Part shown: positions 1 through 7,577 of the stretch, in pieces
Layout of the letters: every line of letters starts with the position of its first letter
How positions within the stretch are numbered: the first letter of the stretch is position 1
Source of the DNA: DATLFA01 sp039934635
GTDB lineage: Bacteria > Actinomycetota > Acidimicrobiia > Acidimicrobiales > WLNW01
Length of the DNA: 30,109 nt
Assembly (NCBI GenBank): GCA_039934635.1
Contig: JBDTLT010000047.1
Location: 1 to 30,109, forward strand
Direction: 5' to 3'
Notes under the pieces: generated by a model
Seen by the model: only the letters and a program-made list of their open reading frames with translations
Databases searched by the model: none
Told to the model about the DNA's origin: nothing
Position numbers and translations under genes: made by a program

Positions 1-1
1 C

Positions 2-298
2 CCCATCGGCCCGACGACTTCATCGCTCGCCGCGACGACCACCGTCGGCAAGGTCGGGTACACCGCCGCAGAAGTTTTGCAGCACGCGTCCACCACGAGT
101 TGCTGGCTCCTGATCGACGGACGCGTCTACGACGTCACGACATACCTGCGGAGCCATCCGGGCGGCTCACGAACCATCACCCCGTGGTGCGGCAAAGAGG
201 CGACCAAAGCGTTCGCGACCGAAGACGGTCGGGGTGAACACTCCCCGAGCGCGTACCAACTCCTCGACGACTACTTCCTCGGCAACCTCGTGGCCTGA
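2..298 (+). CDS. cytochrome b5-like heme-binding domain protein (5' partial)
   Basis: The reading frame is open from the window edge to the TGA at 296-298, so the start lies upstream. The visible part is a cytochrome b5 domain: a YTAAEV-type opening, SCWLLIDGRVYDVT, the heme-ligand motif HPGG, then GEHSPSAYQLL supplying the probable second axial histidine, and a closing YFLGNL. The family binds b-type heme non-covalently and passes single electrons, often to membrane oxidoreductases. A TTG at 77 could serve as a start but would cut off the first conserved strand, so it is unlikely. Residues before the domain are rich in Thr, Ser and Ala, like a linker, so a membrane anchor or second domain may lie upstream. 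It runs tail to tail with the flavoprotein at 337-1686. Confidence 0.85.
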   Translation, partial: PIGPTTSSLAATTTVGKVGYTAAEVLQHASTTSCWLLIDGRVYDVTTYLRSHPGGSRTITPWCGKEATKAFATEDGRGEHSPSAYQLLDDYFLGNLVA

Positions 299-315
299 GT
301 GAGCGAGTTGAAGGA

Positions 316-334
316 CCGATCGGATGATGATCGG
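316..334. terminator. short hairpin between convergent genes
   Basis: A perfect 6-bp stem, CCGATC with GATCGG, encloses a 7-nt loop in the 38-bp gap between two convergent genes. There is no clear T-run on either side, so it is at best a weak or bidirectional terminator. Confidence 0.3.
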
Positions 335-336
335 CC

Positions 337-1686
337 TCAGCGGGCGTTGTCGGCGGCGTGTCGCGCGGCGATGAGGATCGCATCCCACACCGGCGAGAAG
401 GGTGGCGCGTACCCGAGGTCGACTTGGGCGAAGTCGTCGACGGTCATCTCGTTCCAGATGGCGACCGCGAGAGCGTCGATGCGCTTCGCCGCTTCTCGCC
501 GTCCGACGATTTGGGCGCCGATCATGCGGCCGGTGCCGCGCACGGCGACGACCTTCACTGTCATGGGCTCGGTATCTGGGTAGTAGTGGGCGCGGCTCGA
601 GCTTTCGACCACGCCCGCGACAGCGTCGAACCCGACTGCTGCTGCTTCGCGTTCGGTCAGGCCGGTTCGTCCGACCTCGATGTCACACACCTTTGTGATC
701 GCCGTTCCGATGACGCCGGGGAACGTGGCGTGGCCGCCGCTGATGTTGACACCGACAACGCGTCCCTGCTTGTTCGCGTGGGTGCCGAGGGCGATCGACG
801 TCGGCCTCTTGGTGACGCGGTGAAAGCTCTCGGCGCAGTCGCCGGCGGCCCAAATGCCCGGGACCGAGGTCGACATGCGCGCGTCGGTCGCGATGGCGCC
901 GCTCGGCCCGATCGTGATGCCGGCATCGCGGGCGAGGGCAACGTTGGGACGCACGCCGAGCCCCAACACGACGAGGTCGGCGGTTACCGGTCCGGCGTCG
1001 GTGGCGACCTCATGAACCCATCCGTTGGCGTCGGTTACGAAACCTTCCACACCGACGCCGAGTCGGAGATCGACGAGATCGCGCAACGCGGTTGCCACGC
1101 GGCCGGCCATGTCCGCGTCCAAGGTTGTCATCGGTTGGTCGAGCTTCTCGACGACGGTCACCTGGAGCCCGCGCAGCAGCAGCGCCTCGACCATCTCGAG
1201 TCCGATGTATCCGCCGCCGACCACGACGGCGGTCCTAGGCGATCGCGTGCGAATCAACTCGTCGAGCGTCAACGCGTCGGGGATTGTCTGGATGCCGCTG
1301 ATGCCTTTCGCGTCGATGTGCGGAAACGGCGGCCGTATCGGCGATGCTCCAGTCGCGATGACAAGTTGATCGAACCGTTCGCGTCGAGTGCTGCCCTCGT
1401 CGAGCGATCGCACTTCAACTTCGTGGGCAATGACATCGATCGCCGTTACCTCGTGACGGACTCGCACGTCGATGCCGTTCGCTCGGTGCTGCTCGGGAGT
1501 GCGGGCCACGAGACTCGACGAGTCCGCCACCAACCCGCTCACGAAGTACGGGAGCCCGCATGCCGCAAAGGACGTGTAGGTACCTCGTTCGAAAACCACG
1601 AGTTCCGGACGCGCATCGCCGCGGCTGGCTTGCGCCGCCGCGGACATGCCCGCCGCATCGCCACCGATGATCACTACTCGCGGCAC
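337..1686 (-). CDS. FAD-dependent NAD(P)H:disulfide oxidoreductase, CoA-disulfide reductase / NADH oxidase type
   Basis: A 449-residue class I pyridine-nucleotide-disulfide oxidoreductase. It opens with the FAD-binding fold (VVIIGGDAAGM), has the single redox cysteine in SFAACGLPYF (about residue 43), a second Rossmann motif VVVGGGYIGLE for NAD(P)H, the FAD motif GIWAAGDC, and a C-terminal dimerisation domain. The lone-Cys SFAxCGLPY signature is that of CoA-disulfide reductases, NADH oxidases/peroxidases and persulfide reductases, which reduce low-molecular-weight disulfides or persulfides; the exact substrate cannot be read from sequence. There is no rhodanese fusion. The start is GTG at 1686, preceded by a GGGAGG ribosome site 6 bases away. 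It diverges from a CsoR/CstR-type repressor, which suggests a thiol or sulfide-stress role (inference). Confidence 0.85.
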   Translation of the reverse strand: MPRVVIIGGDAAGMSAAAQASRGDARPELVVFERGTYTSFAACGLPYFVSGLVADSSSLVARTPEQHRANGIDVRVRHEVTAIDVIAHEVEVRSLDEGSTRRERFDQLVIATGASPIRPPFPHIDAKGISGIQTIPDALTLDELIRTRSPRTAVVVGGGYIGLEMVEALLLRGLQVTVVEKLDQPMTTLDADMAGRVATALRDLVDLRLGVGVEGFVTDANGWVHEVATDAGPVTADLVVLGLGVRPNVALARDAGITIGPSGAIATDARMSTSVPGIWAAGDCAESFHRVTKRPTSIALGTHANKQGRVVGVNISGGHATFPGVIGTAITKVCDIEVGRTGLTEREAAAVGFDAVAGVVESSSRAHYYPDTEPMTVKVVAVRGTGRMIGAQIVGRREAAKRIDALAVAIWNEMTVDDFAQVDLGYAPPFSPVWDAILIAARHAADNAR

Positions 1687-1790
1687 AGGGGGCCTCCCAG
1701 AAATACCTGTCGCAGGGTCACGTCCGCCAACTATCGCAGGAGGTCGACGGAGAGGGTCAGAGGCTTACGTCCCGACGATACCGGCGGGGG

Positions 1791-1819
1791 TTTACTTCTG
1801 ATACCCCATGGGGTATACT
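1791..1819 (+). promoter_or_regulatory. sigma-70-type promoter of the CsoR/CstR-type gene
   Basis: TTTACT (1791-1796, 4 of 6 to TTGACA) and TATACT (1814-1819, 5 of 6 to TATAAT) are separated by exactly 17 bp. The start codon lies at 1851, with a GAAGGTGA ribosome site at 1837-1844. The palindromic operator fills most of the spacer and overlaps the -10, so a bound repressor would block polymerase. Confidence 0.7.
1801..1816. promoter_or_regulatory. perfect palindromic CsoR/CstR-type operator
   Basis: ATACCCCATGGGGTAT is a perfect 16-bp palindrome. Known CsoR and CstR operators are G/C-tract palindromes flanked by AT-rich ends of this kind (established for the family). It lies between the -35 and -10 of the regulator gene and 115 bp from the start of the divergent flavoprotein gene, which it could also influence. 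Confidence 0.8.
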
Positions 1820-1850
1820 GGCGGGGTCGCTCGAATGAAGGTGATCAACA

Positions 1851-2120
1851 ATGGAGCTCCCAGAAGAGACAACTGCAGACTTGCACCGTCGCTTGCGGCG
1901 GATCGAGGGCCAGGTGCGTGGCATCCAACAGATGTTGGATGCCGGTCGCGATTGCCGTGACCTCGTCACGCAGATTTCAGCGGCGTCGAAGGCGCTCGAA
2001 CAAACGGGGTTCCTTCTCGTTGCCGCGGGCCTCCGTTACTGCCTGGCGGAACCCGAGCAGTCGAGCGCCGAGGGCTACGACCTCGAATCCGTCCAGAAGA
2101 TGTTCCTTCGGCTCGCCTGA
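1851..2120 (+). CDS. CsoR/CstR-family repressor (DUF156), CstR-like ligand set
   Basis: An 89-residue all-helical DUF156 repressor with the family hallmark RRLRRIEGQVRGIQQML near residues 13-29. Copper-sensing CsoR uses a Cys-His-Cys set; here Cys35 and Cys64 are present, but the position four residues before Cys64 (residue 60) is Gly, not His. Cys-Cys without His is the pattern of CstR, which senses persulfides by forming a di- or trisulfide bridge. I therefore favour a persulfide or reactive-sulfur sensor over a copper sensor. It probably represses itself through the palindrome at 1801-1816. The MMPL gene begins 53 bp downstream, and a thiol-type flavoprotein is divergent. The family assignment is firm; the inducer is inferred. 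Confidence 0.9.
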   Translation: MELPEETTADLHRRLRRIEGQVRGIQQMLDAGRDCRDLVTQISAASKALEQTGFLLVAAGLRYCLAEPEQSSAEGYDLESVQKMFLRLA

Positions 2121-2173
2121 GTCCCTTCATACCTGAACCGTTACCCCGCCCGGATCGGGCAAGGAAAGACACC

Positions 2174-4363
2174 ATGGCCACCGTCCACATTCCTGTTGCC
2201 GAGCAATCGTCCGCTGAACCCCCGCCGCCGGCCCACGGCGACGGGCCTCATGAGGCGTGGTTCGCCCGCCTGGCGAGGTTCTCTGCTCGTCGACGGCGGC
2301 GCGTCATGCTGGCCTGGTTGGCAATCACGCTGATTGCCGCGCCGCTTGCGCTCACGTTGAACGCGGCGATGTCGGGTGCGGGTTGGGAGGCGCAGGGCTC
2401 TACCGCGCAGAAGGTTCGTGATGAGTTGCGCCGGGACTTTCCGAACGTCGGCGCCGAGGCGGCGGTCGTTGCCTACTCCCAGCAGACACCGATCGCGGAC
2501 AACCCCTCAGGTCTTCGTTCGCTCGTCAACGCGCTGACCGACTCGCCCGGCGCCGCATCGGTCGTCGACCCGCTTTCGCTTCCCGCAGAAGCGGGAATGT
2601 TCTCGCCCGACGGCAAGACCGCGCTGGTCCTCGTCGAGTTGGTGGCGAAGGACGATGCGCAGCGACCGGAGTCGGCCGGTGAAGTGATGGCAACCGTGAA
2701 CGCGGTGTCGTTGCCTGCTGGAGCAACAGCGGACGTGACCGGTGAGTGGGCGGTGTGGCACGACTTCAACACGCTCAACGAGAAGGCGCTACACAAGGCC
2801 GAGTTGGTATCGGGTCTGCCGACGATCATTCTGTTGTTCGTGGCGTTCGGTACCGCGATCGCTGCCGGATTGCCGTTGGTGCTCGCGTTGGCCGGCATCG
2901 CTGCGGGGTACGCGTCGCTGCATCTACTCACGGCCGTGACACCGTTGTCGGTGTGGTCGATGAACTTCTCGATGATGATCGGCCTCGCAGTCGGCATCGA
3001 CTACAGCTTGTTCATCGTGTCGCGCTACCGCGAAGAGCGTGAGGACGGCAAGAACGCGGAGGACGCGATCGCGGGCACGCTGTCGACCGCGGGTAAGGCC
3101 GTGTTCTTGTCAGCCCTCACGGTGGTGTCGTCATTGGCCGCGGTGTTCGTGGTGCCCGTCATGGTGTTTCGATCGATGGCCCTCGGCATGATCTTGTCGG
3201 TGGTCGCGGTGTCGATCGCATCGCTGACGCTCCTGCCCGCGATCCTGGTTGCGCTGGGCGACCGAGTACTCGTCAAGAAGGGCGAAACAGATCCCGACCG
3301 TGCCGCCGAAGGACGGTGGGCTCGTTGGACCGGAGTCGCATTGCGTCGCCCTGCGATCACACTCGTTCTCGGCCTCGGGTTGCTCCTCGGCCTCGCCGCA
3401 CCCGCTGTCGGGATGCGCCTCGGTATGCCGGGCGCTCGGGTCGTCGACACGGGCCAGTCGAGTCGCGACGGGTACGACGCCGTCACCGCAGCGTTCGGGC
3501 CCGGTGCGGCTGCACCCCTGTTCGTGACCGTGCTTGCGGTCGACGCCGAACGTGTCGTGTCGATTGCCACGGCTGATGCCGGCGTAGCCGCGGCGCAGAT
3601 CGTGAGCGAACCCGCCTCGAGTGGTCGTCTCGCGGTGCGTATCACGCCCACGACCGCAGTCGACGACCAAGCGACGTCCGATCTCGTTGGCCGTCTCCGG
3701 TCGGCGCTGGGGACGCAGGTTCCTGGAGCGGCCCTGGGTGGACCGGGCGCGCAGAACCACGATCTGACCGGTGTGCTCGTCGGCCGCGCGCCGATTGCCA
3801 TCGGGCTGATCATGCTCGTGGCCTTCGTACTGCTGTTGGTGGTCTTCCGTAGTCTGCCGATCGCGGTTCTATCGATCGTGTTGAACCTCGTGGGCGTTGC
3901 CGCGAGCTTTGGCTTCGCCACGTTGGTCTTCCAGCACGGCTTCGGAGCGAGCCTGATTGGTATCGAGCATCAAGGCTTTGTCGATGCATGGGCGCCCCTG
4001 TTCTTCTTCGCTCTGCTGTTCGGCCTTTCGATGGATTACCAGCTGTTCTTGCTCGCCGCGATCAAGGAGCGTCACGAACAGACCGGCGACGCCGCCGGTG
4101 CCGTACGCGACGGGATCGCCCGCACCGGTCGACCCATCACGAATGCTGCGCTGATCATGATCGTCGTGTTCATCGCGTTCGGCGTGACCGGCCCGATCCC
4201 ACCGACCGAACTCGGGCTGACACTGGCGCTCGCCGTGTTGCTCGATGCCACCGTCATCCGCATGATGCTCGTGCCGTCACTGCTCGGAATCCTCGGCGCA
4301 CGCGCATGGTGGGTGCCAGCATGGCTCGACAAACGACTGCCGAGAGTGGAGTTCTCCCACTGA
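2174..4363 (+). CDS. MMPL/RND-family membrane transporter
   Basis: A 729-residue integral membrane protein with the MMPL layout: a cytoplasmic basic stretch, TM1 at about 44-63, a periplasmic loop to about 205, a bundle of five helices (about 210-365), TM7 near 392-413, a second loop, and five more helices to the C-terminus. MFSMMIGLAVGIDYSLFIVSRYREE is the conserved GxxxDY proton-relay region of the first half, mirrored by FGLSMDYQLFLL in the second. Relatives use the proton-motive force to export lipids or toxic amphiphiles; this substrate is unknown. It follows the CsoR/CstR-type gene after 53 bp with no terminator visible, so the two are probably co-transcribed and de-repressed together. 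Its stop faces the 4394-4828 gene, which converges on it. Confidence 0.88.
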   Translation: MATVHIPVAEQSSAEPPPPAHGDGPHEAWFARLARFSARRRRRVMLAWLAITLIAAPLALTLNAAMSGAGWEAQGSTAQKVRDELRRDFPNVGAEAAVVAYSQQTPIADNPSGLRSLVNALTDSPGAASVVDPLSLPAEAGMFSPDGKTALVLVELVAKDDAQRPESAGEVMATVNAVSLPAGATADVTGEWAVWHDFNTLNEKALHKAELVSGLPTIILLFVAFGTAIAAGLPLVLALAGIAAGYASLHLLTAVTPLSVWSMNFSMMIGLAVGIDYSLFIVSRYREEREDGKNAEDAIAGTLSTAGKAVFLSALTVVSSLAAVFVVPVMVFRSMALGMILSVVAVSIASLTLLPAILVALGDRVLVKKGETDPDRAAEGRWARWTGVALRRPAITLVLGLGLLLGLAAPAVGMRLGMPGARVVDTGQSSRDGYDAVTAAFGPGAAAPLFVTVLAVDAERVVSIATADAGVAAAQIVSEPASSGRLAVRITPTTAVDDQATSDLVGRLRSALGTQVPGAALGGPGAQNHDLTGVLVGRAPIAIGLIMLVAFVLLLVVFRSLPIAVLSIVLNLVGVAASFGFATLVFQHGFGASLIGIEHQGFVDAWAPLFFFALLFGLSMDYQLFLLAAIKERHEQTGDAAGAVRDGIARTGRPITNAALIMIVVFIAFGVTGPIPPTELGLTLALAVLLDATVIRMMLVPSLLGILGARAWWVPAWLDKRLPRVEFSH

Positions 4364-4393
4364 TCAACCGTGGGGTGCCCTCCGAATCGCGGA

Positions 4394-4828
4394 CTACGCA
4401 ACCCGTCGACCGGTGATCTCGTTGGGCACGATGCGCACCCAGATATCGCGTTCGACGGCCCGTGCCCACGGTTGCAGGGTCGCGGCCTCCACAACCGCGG
4501 CATCGTCCGCGTCGACCTCGTGTGCGGTGCCCTTCACCAGGACACTCCAGCCCTTTTCTTGCGCCGCGTTCCAACCGTCGATCTCGAATGCGACGGGCTT
4601 GTCCATCATCGCGGCGTCGGACTTCTCGCCGAGCGCGGTGCGAAACACGATCGAGCCCCGCACGTAGCGATAGTTGACCGGAAGGATGACGGGTTCCCCG
4701 TTGACGAACAGGCCGATGCGGCCGATGATGCCGGCCTCGAGCAGTTCTTTGCATTGCTCGAACGACAGGATCTCGATTCCGACACGATCTACTGACGACG
4801 ACGATGTGGTGGGCGACGAAGGGTCCAT
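4394..4828 (-). CDS. pyridoxamine 5'-phosphate oxidase-like flavin protein
   Basis: A 144-residue split-barrel protein. The pattern LSFEQCKELLEAGIIGRIGLFVNGEPVILPVNYRYVRGSIVFRT, followed by GEKSDAAM and KPVAFEIDGWN, is the start of the PNPOx-like family, which binds FMN or F420 and reduces small cofactors or xenobiotics. Another closing motif is GWSVLVKGTAHEV. The first 15 or so residues are Ser/Thr-rich and poorly conserved. True PdxH is longer and has other signature motifs, so the substrate is open. It is the last gene of a leftward run starting near 9190, with an 85-bp gap from the SDR gene, so it may also have its own promoter. Confidence 0.82.
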   Translation of the reverse strand: MDPSSPTTSSSSVDRVGIEILSFEQCKELLEAGIIGRIGLFVNGEPVILPVNYRYVRGSIVFRTALGEKSDAAMMDKPVAFEIDGWNAAQEKGWSVLVKGTAHEVDADDAAVVEAATLQPWARAVERDIWVRIVPNEITGRRVA

Positions 4829-4913
4829 GACCGCAGCGTGCGCTCATTGTGGCCGCCCGAACAGGGACCTTCGTCCTAAGACGGTTGCCTTCCGGGCGCG
4901 CTCGCCTCATCCG

Positions 4914-5705
4914 TCACGGCGCGAATTGGTGCCCGGCGTTGACATCGATCACCGCGCCGGTGATGCCCGACGCGAGGTCCGACGCGAGGAACAAGATGGC
5001 GTTCGCAACCTCGTCGTTGGTGACGATGCGGCGTAACGCCATCTCATGGGTGTGCTCCGCGAGGATGGTCTCGTAGGTCACGCCGCGACGATCGGCGAGG
5101 GCGCGGTAGAACTGCTCGAGGCGATCGCTCCATATGTGGCCGGGTGCGACACAGTTGACGCGAATGCCGTGTGGGCCCAGCTCGTCGGCGAGCGCGTGCG
5201 CGATCAAGTGTGCTTGTGACTTGCCCGCGCCGTAGTCGCTGCGTTCGGCGTAGCCGATGCGGCTCGACATCGAAGTGACGTTGACGATCGATCCACCGCC
5301 CGCCGCCACCATGTGGGGAGCGACGTAGCGGCAGGCGAGCAGCGTGCCGAACCCGCCGATCTCGACGGTGCGCCGCCAAGACTCGAGGTTGTCGGTATTC
5401 ATGTCGAGCAACGCGCGGCGCGGCGAATTGGGGAAGGCGGCATTGACCAACACATCGACGCGACCGAAGCGTTCTATTGCGCGTTCGGCCAGCCGGGCGG
5501 CGTCGTGCGGATCGGAAATGTCGGTCGGCACGAGCAACGGTTCTCTGCCGGCGGCGAGCAGGGCGGCCTTGGACGCGTCGAGTGACGCATCCGAGCGCGC
5601 TGCGAGAACCACATCGGCACCGGCTTCGGCGAAACGACGGGCGAGCGTTGCGCCCAAGCCGCTCCCCGCGCCGACGATCATTGCGACCTTGCCCTCGAAG
5701 TTCAT
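4914..5705 (-). CDS. SDR-family oxidoreductase
   Basis: A classical short-chain dehydrogenase/reductase of 263 residues. The nucleotide-binding motif GAGSGLG lies at 12-18, the structural VNAA at 87-90, and the catalytic set Ser145, Tyr158 and Lys162 (YGAGK) is complete. The C-terminus DVNAGHQFAP resembles SDRs that act on steroid, alcohol or sugar substrates; the substrate cannot be told. I chose the ATG at 5705 and not the one at 5720, because it forms an ATGA overlap with the stop of the preceding gene (5702-6082). That is a standard sign of translational coupling, and the protein then begins MNFEGKVAMIVGAG like most family members. Confidence 0.9.
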   Translation of the reverse strand: MNFEGKVAMIVGAGSGLGATLARRFAEAGADVVLAARSDASLDASKAALLAAGREPLLVPTDISDPHDAARLAERAIERFGRVDVLVNAAFPNSPRRALLDMNTDNLESWRRTVEIGGFGTLLACRYVAPHMVAAGGGSIVNVTSMSSRIGYAERSDYGAGKSQAHLIAHALADELGPHGIRVNCVAPGHIWSDRLEQFYRALADRRGVTYETILAEHTHEMALRRIVTNDEVANAILFLASDLASGITGAVIDVNAGHQFAP

Positions 5706-6082
5706 CGCCACCCTGCCCATCGATCGAGTACTTCCCGGCTCGGCCAGTTTTCTCGAGGCGCCGGTGGTGTACCCAGCGGCTTGGGGGAGACGACGCGAGC
5801 CGAGACCTCACCGCCTCCGGTGATGCGTATCGATGCACTCATCGGGTCGTATTGCCATCCTTGCGAGCAGATGTGCATCAGTTGCCCGGTCTCCCAGCGG
5901 ACCGTGACGAACCAGCCGGGGCAGCCGCGGGAGATACATGGTCGGCGAGCACCGGTGGTCCGGCCTTCGATGGCGCCCGACAGACTGCGAACGATCAAGC
6001 CTTCTCTGACGTTCTCGTTGACCAACACGGGGAACGCCGCGGGCCACGGTCCGGGGTGGCGGCTTGTAGCGGTCTCGAGCAT
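5702..6082 (-). CDS. uncharacterised Cys-containing protein coupled to the SDR
   Basis: A 126-residue protein that I do not recognise. The core reads RPCISRGCPGWFVTVRWETG, then MHICSQGWQYDP, and later SARVVSPKPLGTPPAP. Three cysteines and a histidine in CxxxxC...HxC spacing could form a small metal site, but this is a guess. It has no signal peptide or membrane helix. It starts 23 bp after rpiB, and its TGA overlaps the SDR ATG by 4 bp (ATGA), so it is clearly part of the operon and probably works with the dehydrogenase. Confidence 0.7.
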   Translation of the reverse strand: MLETATSRHPGPWPAAFPVLVNENVREGLIVRSLSGAIEGRTTGARRPCISRGCPGWFVTVRWETGQLMHICSQGWQYDPMSASIRITGGGEVSARVVSPKPLGTPPAPRENWPSREVLDRWAGWR

Positions 6083-6105
6083 CGCCCGACGCTAGCGTCC
6101 TCGAG

Positions 6106-6585
6106 TCATGTCGTTGTTCGGCCCGTGTCGCGAGTGTTGTCGCGTTCGAGGTCGGTGATCTGTGCGACGCGGCGGGCATGGCGTCCGCCGTCGAACGGCG
6201 TGGCCAAGAAGGTTTGCAGGATCAACTCGGCTCGGGCGGCGGCGATGACGCGCCCTCCCATTGCGAGCACGTTGGCATCGTTGTGGCGGCGGGCCATCTC
6301 GGCCATCCACTCGTCATGGCACAGCGCGGCGCGCGCACCGAGGACTTTGTTGGCGGCGATCTGTTCGCCTTGCCCGCTGCCACCGAGGACCACGGCCAGA
6401 TCGGCTCCGCCGTCGACGACTGCCCGCGCCGCGGCGGCGCACAACGGCGGGTAGTCGACGGGCTCTTCGGACGAGGTGCCGAGGTCGATCGGCTCGTGAC
6501 CGGCCGCGATCAACCACTGCAGGAGGTGTTGCTTCAGTGCGAAGCCGGCATGGTCGGCGGCGAGTGCGACTCTCATCCGTGTCAT
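6106..6585 (-). CDS. rpiB: ribose-5-phosphate isomerase B (RpiB/LacA/LacB family)
   Basis: About 159 residues from the ATG at 6585; a GTG at 6597 would add four. RpiB interconverts ribose 5-phosphate and ribulose 5-phosphate in the cytoplasmic pentose phosphate pathway. The sequence opens MRVALAADHAGFALK and has GGSGQGEQIAANK, the actinobacterial variant in which Ser and Glu stand in for the Cys-based site of the E. coli enzyme (as in Mycobacterium tuberculosis RpiB). NDANVLAMGGR, followed by a TPFDGGRH-type phosphate-binding end, is also typical. Starting at MTRMRV matches mycobacterial starts best. It follows the sulfotransferase within the leftward gene run. A related sugar-phosphate isomerase activity is possible, but the family is certain. 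Confidence 0.9.
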   Translation of the reverse strand: MTRMRVALAADHAGFALKQHLLQWLIAAGHEPIDLGTSSEEPVDYPPLCAAAARAVVDGGADLAVVLGGSGQGEQIAANKVLGARAALCHDEWMAEMARRHNDANVLAMGGRVIAAARAELILQTFLATPFDGGRHARRVAQITDLERDNTRDTGRTTT

Positions 6586-6606
6586 GTCGTCGCGCACTTC
6601 GGACGC

Positions 6607-7533
6607 CTACGCGGGCCCGCCGTGGTAGCACCAATCGAACGCTGCCCGGTCGGTGAGGATCGACTCACCGATGCGGGCGATGGCCGCGGAGATCTGGGGC
6701 GTGACGCCGTCTTCGGCGCTTGCGCCGAGCTTGCCCTTGCGGATCATCGCGCCGGGGTCGAGGACCGGCACCGAAGCCACGCGGCACAACTCGAACTTGC
6801 TTTCGTGCGCCTTCATCCAGGGAAACGAGGTGTACTCGAGGATCGCCGGCCACTGCGCGTCGGGTACGTCGAAGCCCAAGAAGTCGGCGATGCGGTGGAC
6901 AGATGCTTGTGGCTCGCGTTTGAGGTCCGCGTAGTGCACGAGCATCACGTTCGATTCGTGCCGCAAAGGCCACCAGGCGGCCATGAAGCCGAAGATCATC
7001 GGGATGAGCATGTGGCTTCCCATGCCGGCGAAAAACGTCTCGAAGTCGGGCGCGACGACACCGTCCTTCGGCATGTGCCACAGGTCGAACCACGCGTCGG
7101 AGTGCGCCGCGATGAACGGAGGAAACGAGGCAACGGCCTCGTCGGGATTGCGGGCCACGATGACATAGCGCACGTCGGGGCCGGCGGCGGGGCGTTGGTA
7201 GGGCAGAGTGGGCGGCGCGGAATGGCTTTTGAACGCGCGGCGCCGGTCGTGCCCCATTGCGTCGAAGCCGGCGACGAGATCATCGAACGAGGCCTCCGGC
7301 CCCGGGACGAACTCGAGCCACGGCACCTCGTTGTAGATGTCGACGAAATGGGGGTCGCCGCCCGACCGGAGTTGATGAACGATGTTCATCGTCCAGGTCG
7401 TGCCGCTCTTGGGTGGCACGGAAATGACGATGTCGCCATCGCGCCACTGGACCTTCTGTTGGATCTCGTCGTTGATCCACGGTGGTGGTCCTTGCGGGGG
7501 ACCACCGTGTTCGACTTCGGTCGCTGCGCTCAT
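6607..7533 (-). CDS. PAPS-dependent sulfotransferase
   Basis: A 308-residue cytosolic-type sulfotransferase, which moves a sulfuryl group from PAPS to a hydroxyl or amine acceptor. PPKSGTTW (residues 40-47) is the 5'-phosphosulfate-binding loop, VIVARNPDEAVASF is the 3'-phosphate-binding segment, and the family's late basic motif is represented by MIRKGKLG. The acceptor is unknown. I chose the ATG at 7533 because a GGAGG site sits 8 bases before it; a GTG at 7548 overlaps that ribosome site. It lies 44 bp after the LLM flavin oxidoreductase and 21 bp before rpiB, so it is part of a probable operon. Confidence 0.9.
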   Translation of the reverse strand: MSAATEVEHGGPPQGPPPWINDEIQQKVQWRDGDIVISVPPKSGTTWTMNIVHQLRSGGDPHFVDIYNEVPWLEFVPGPEASFDDLVAGFDAMGHDRRRAFKSHSAPPTLPYQRPAAGPDVRYVIVARNPDEAVASFPPFIAAHSDAWFDLWHMPKDGVVAPDFETFFAGMGSHMLIPMIFGFMAAWWPLRHESNVMLVHYADLKREPQASVHRIADFLGFDVPDAQWPAILEYTSFPWMKAHESKFELCRVASVPVLDPGAMIRKGKLGASAEDGVTPQISAAIARIGESILTDRAAFDWCYHGGPA

Positions 7534-7577
7534 TCGTTCATCCTCCACGTCGAGGCGACGCTAGTACCAGAGATGCA

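Noticed and set aside
1801..1816. reading the palindrome as a classic copper-CsoR operator
   Set aside because: The DNA site alone does not separate CsoR from CstR, and the regulator lacks the copper-binding His, so a copper role was not adopted.
358..2136. 592-codon plus-strand open frame
   Set aside because: It lies antisense to the flavoprotein and runs out of frame through the CsoR gene. Its composition is Arg/Asp/His-heavy without any family motif, a GC-rich shadow.
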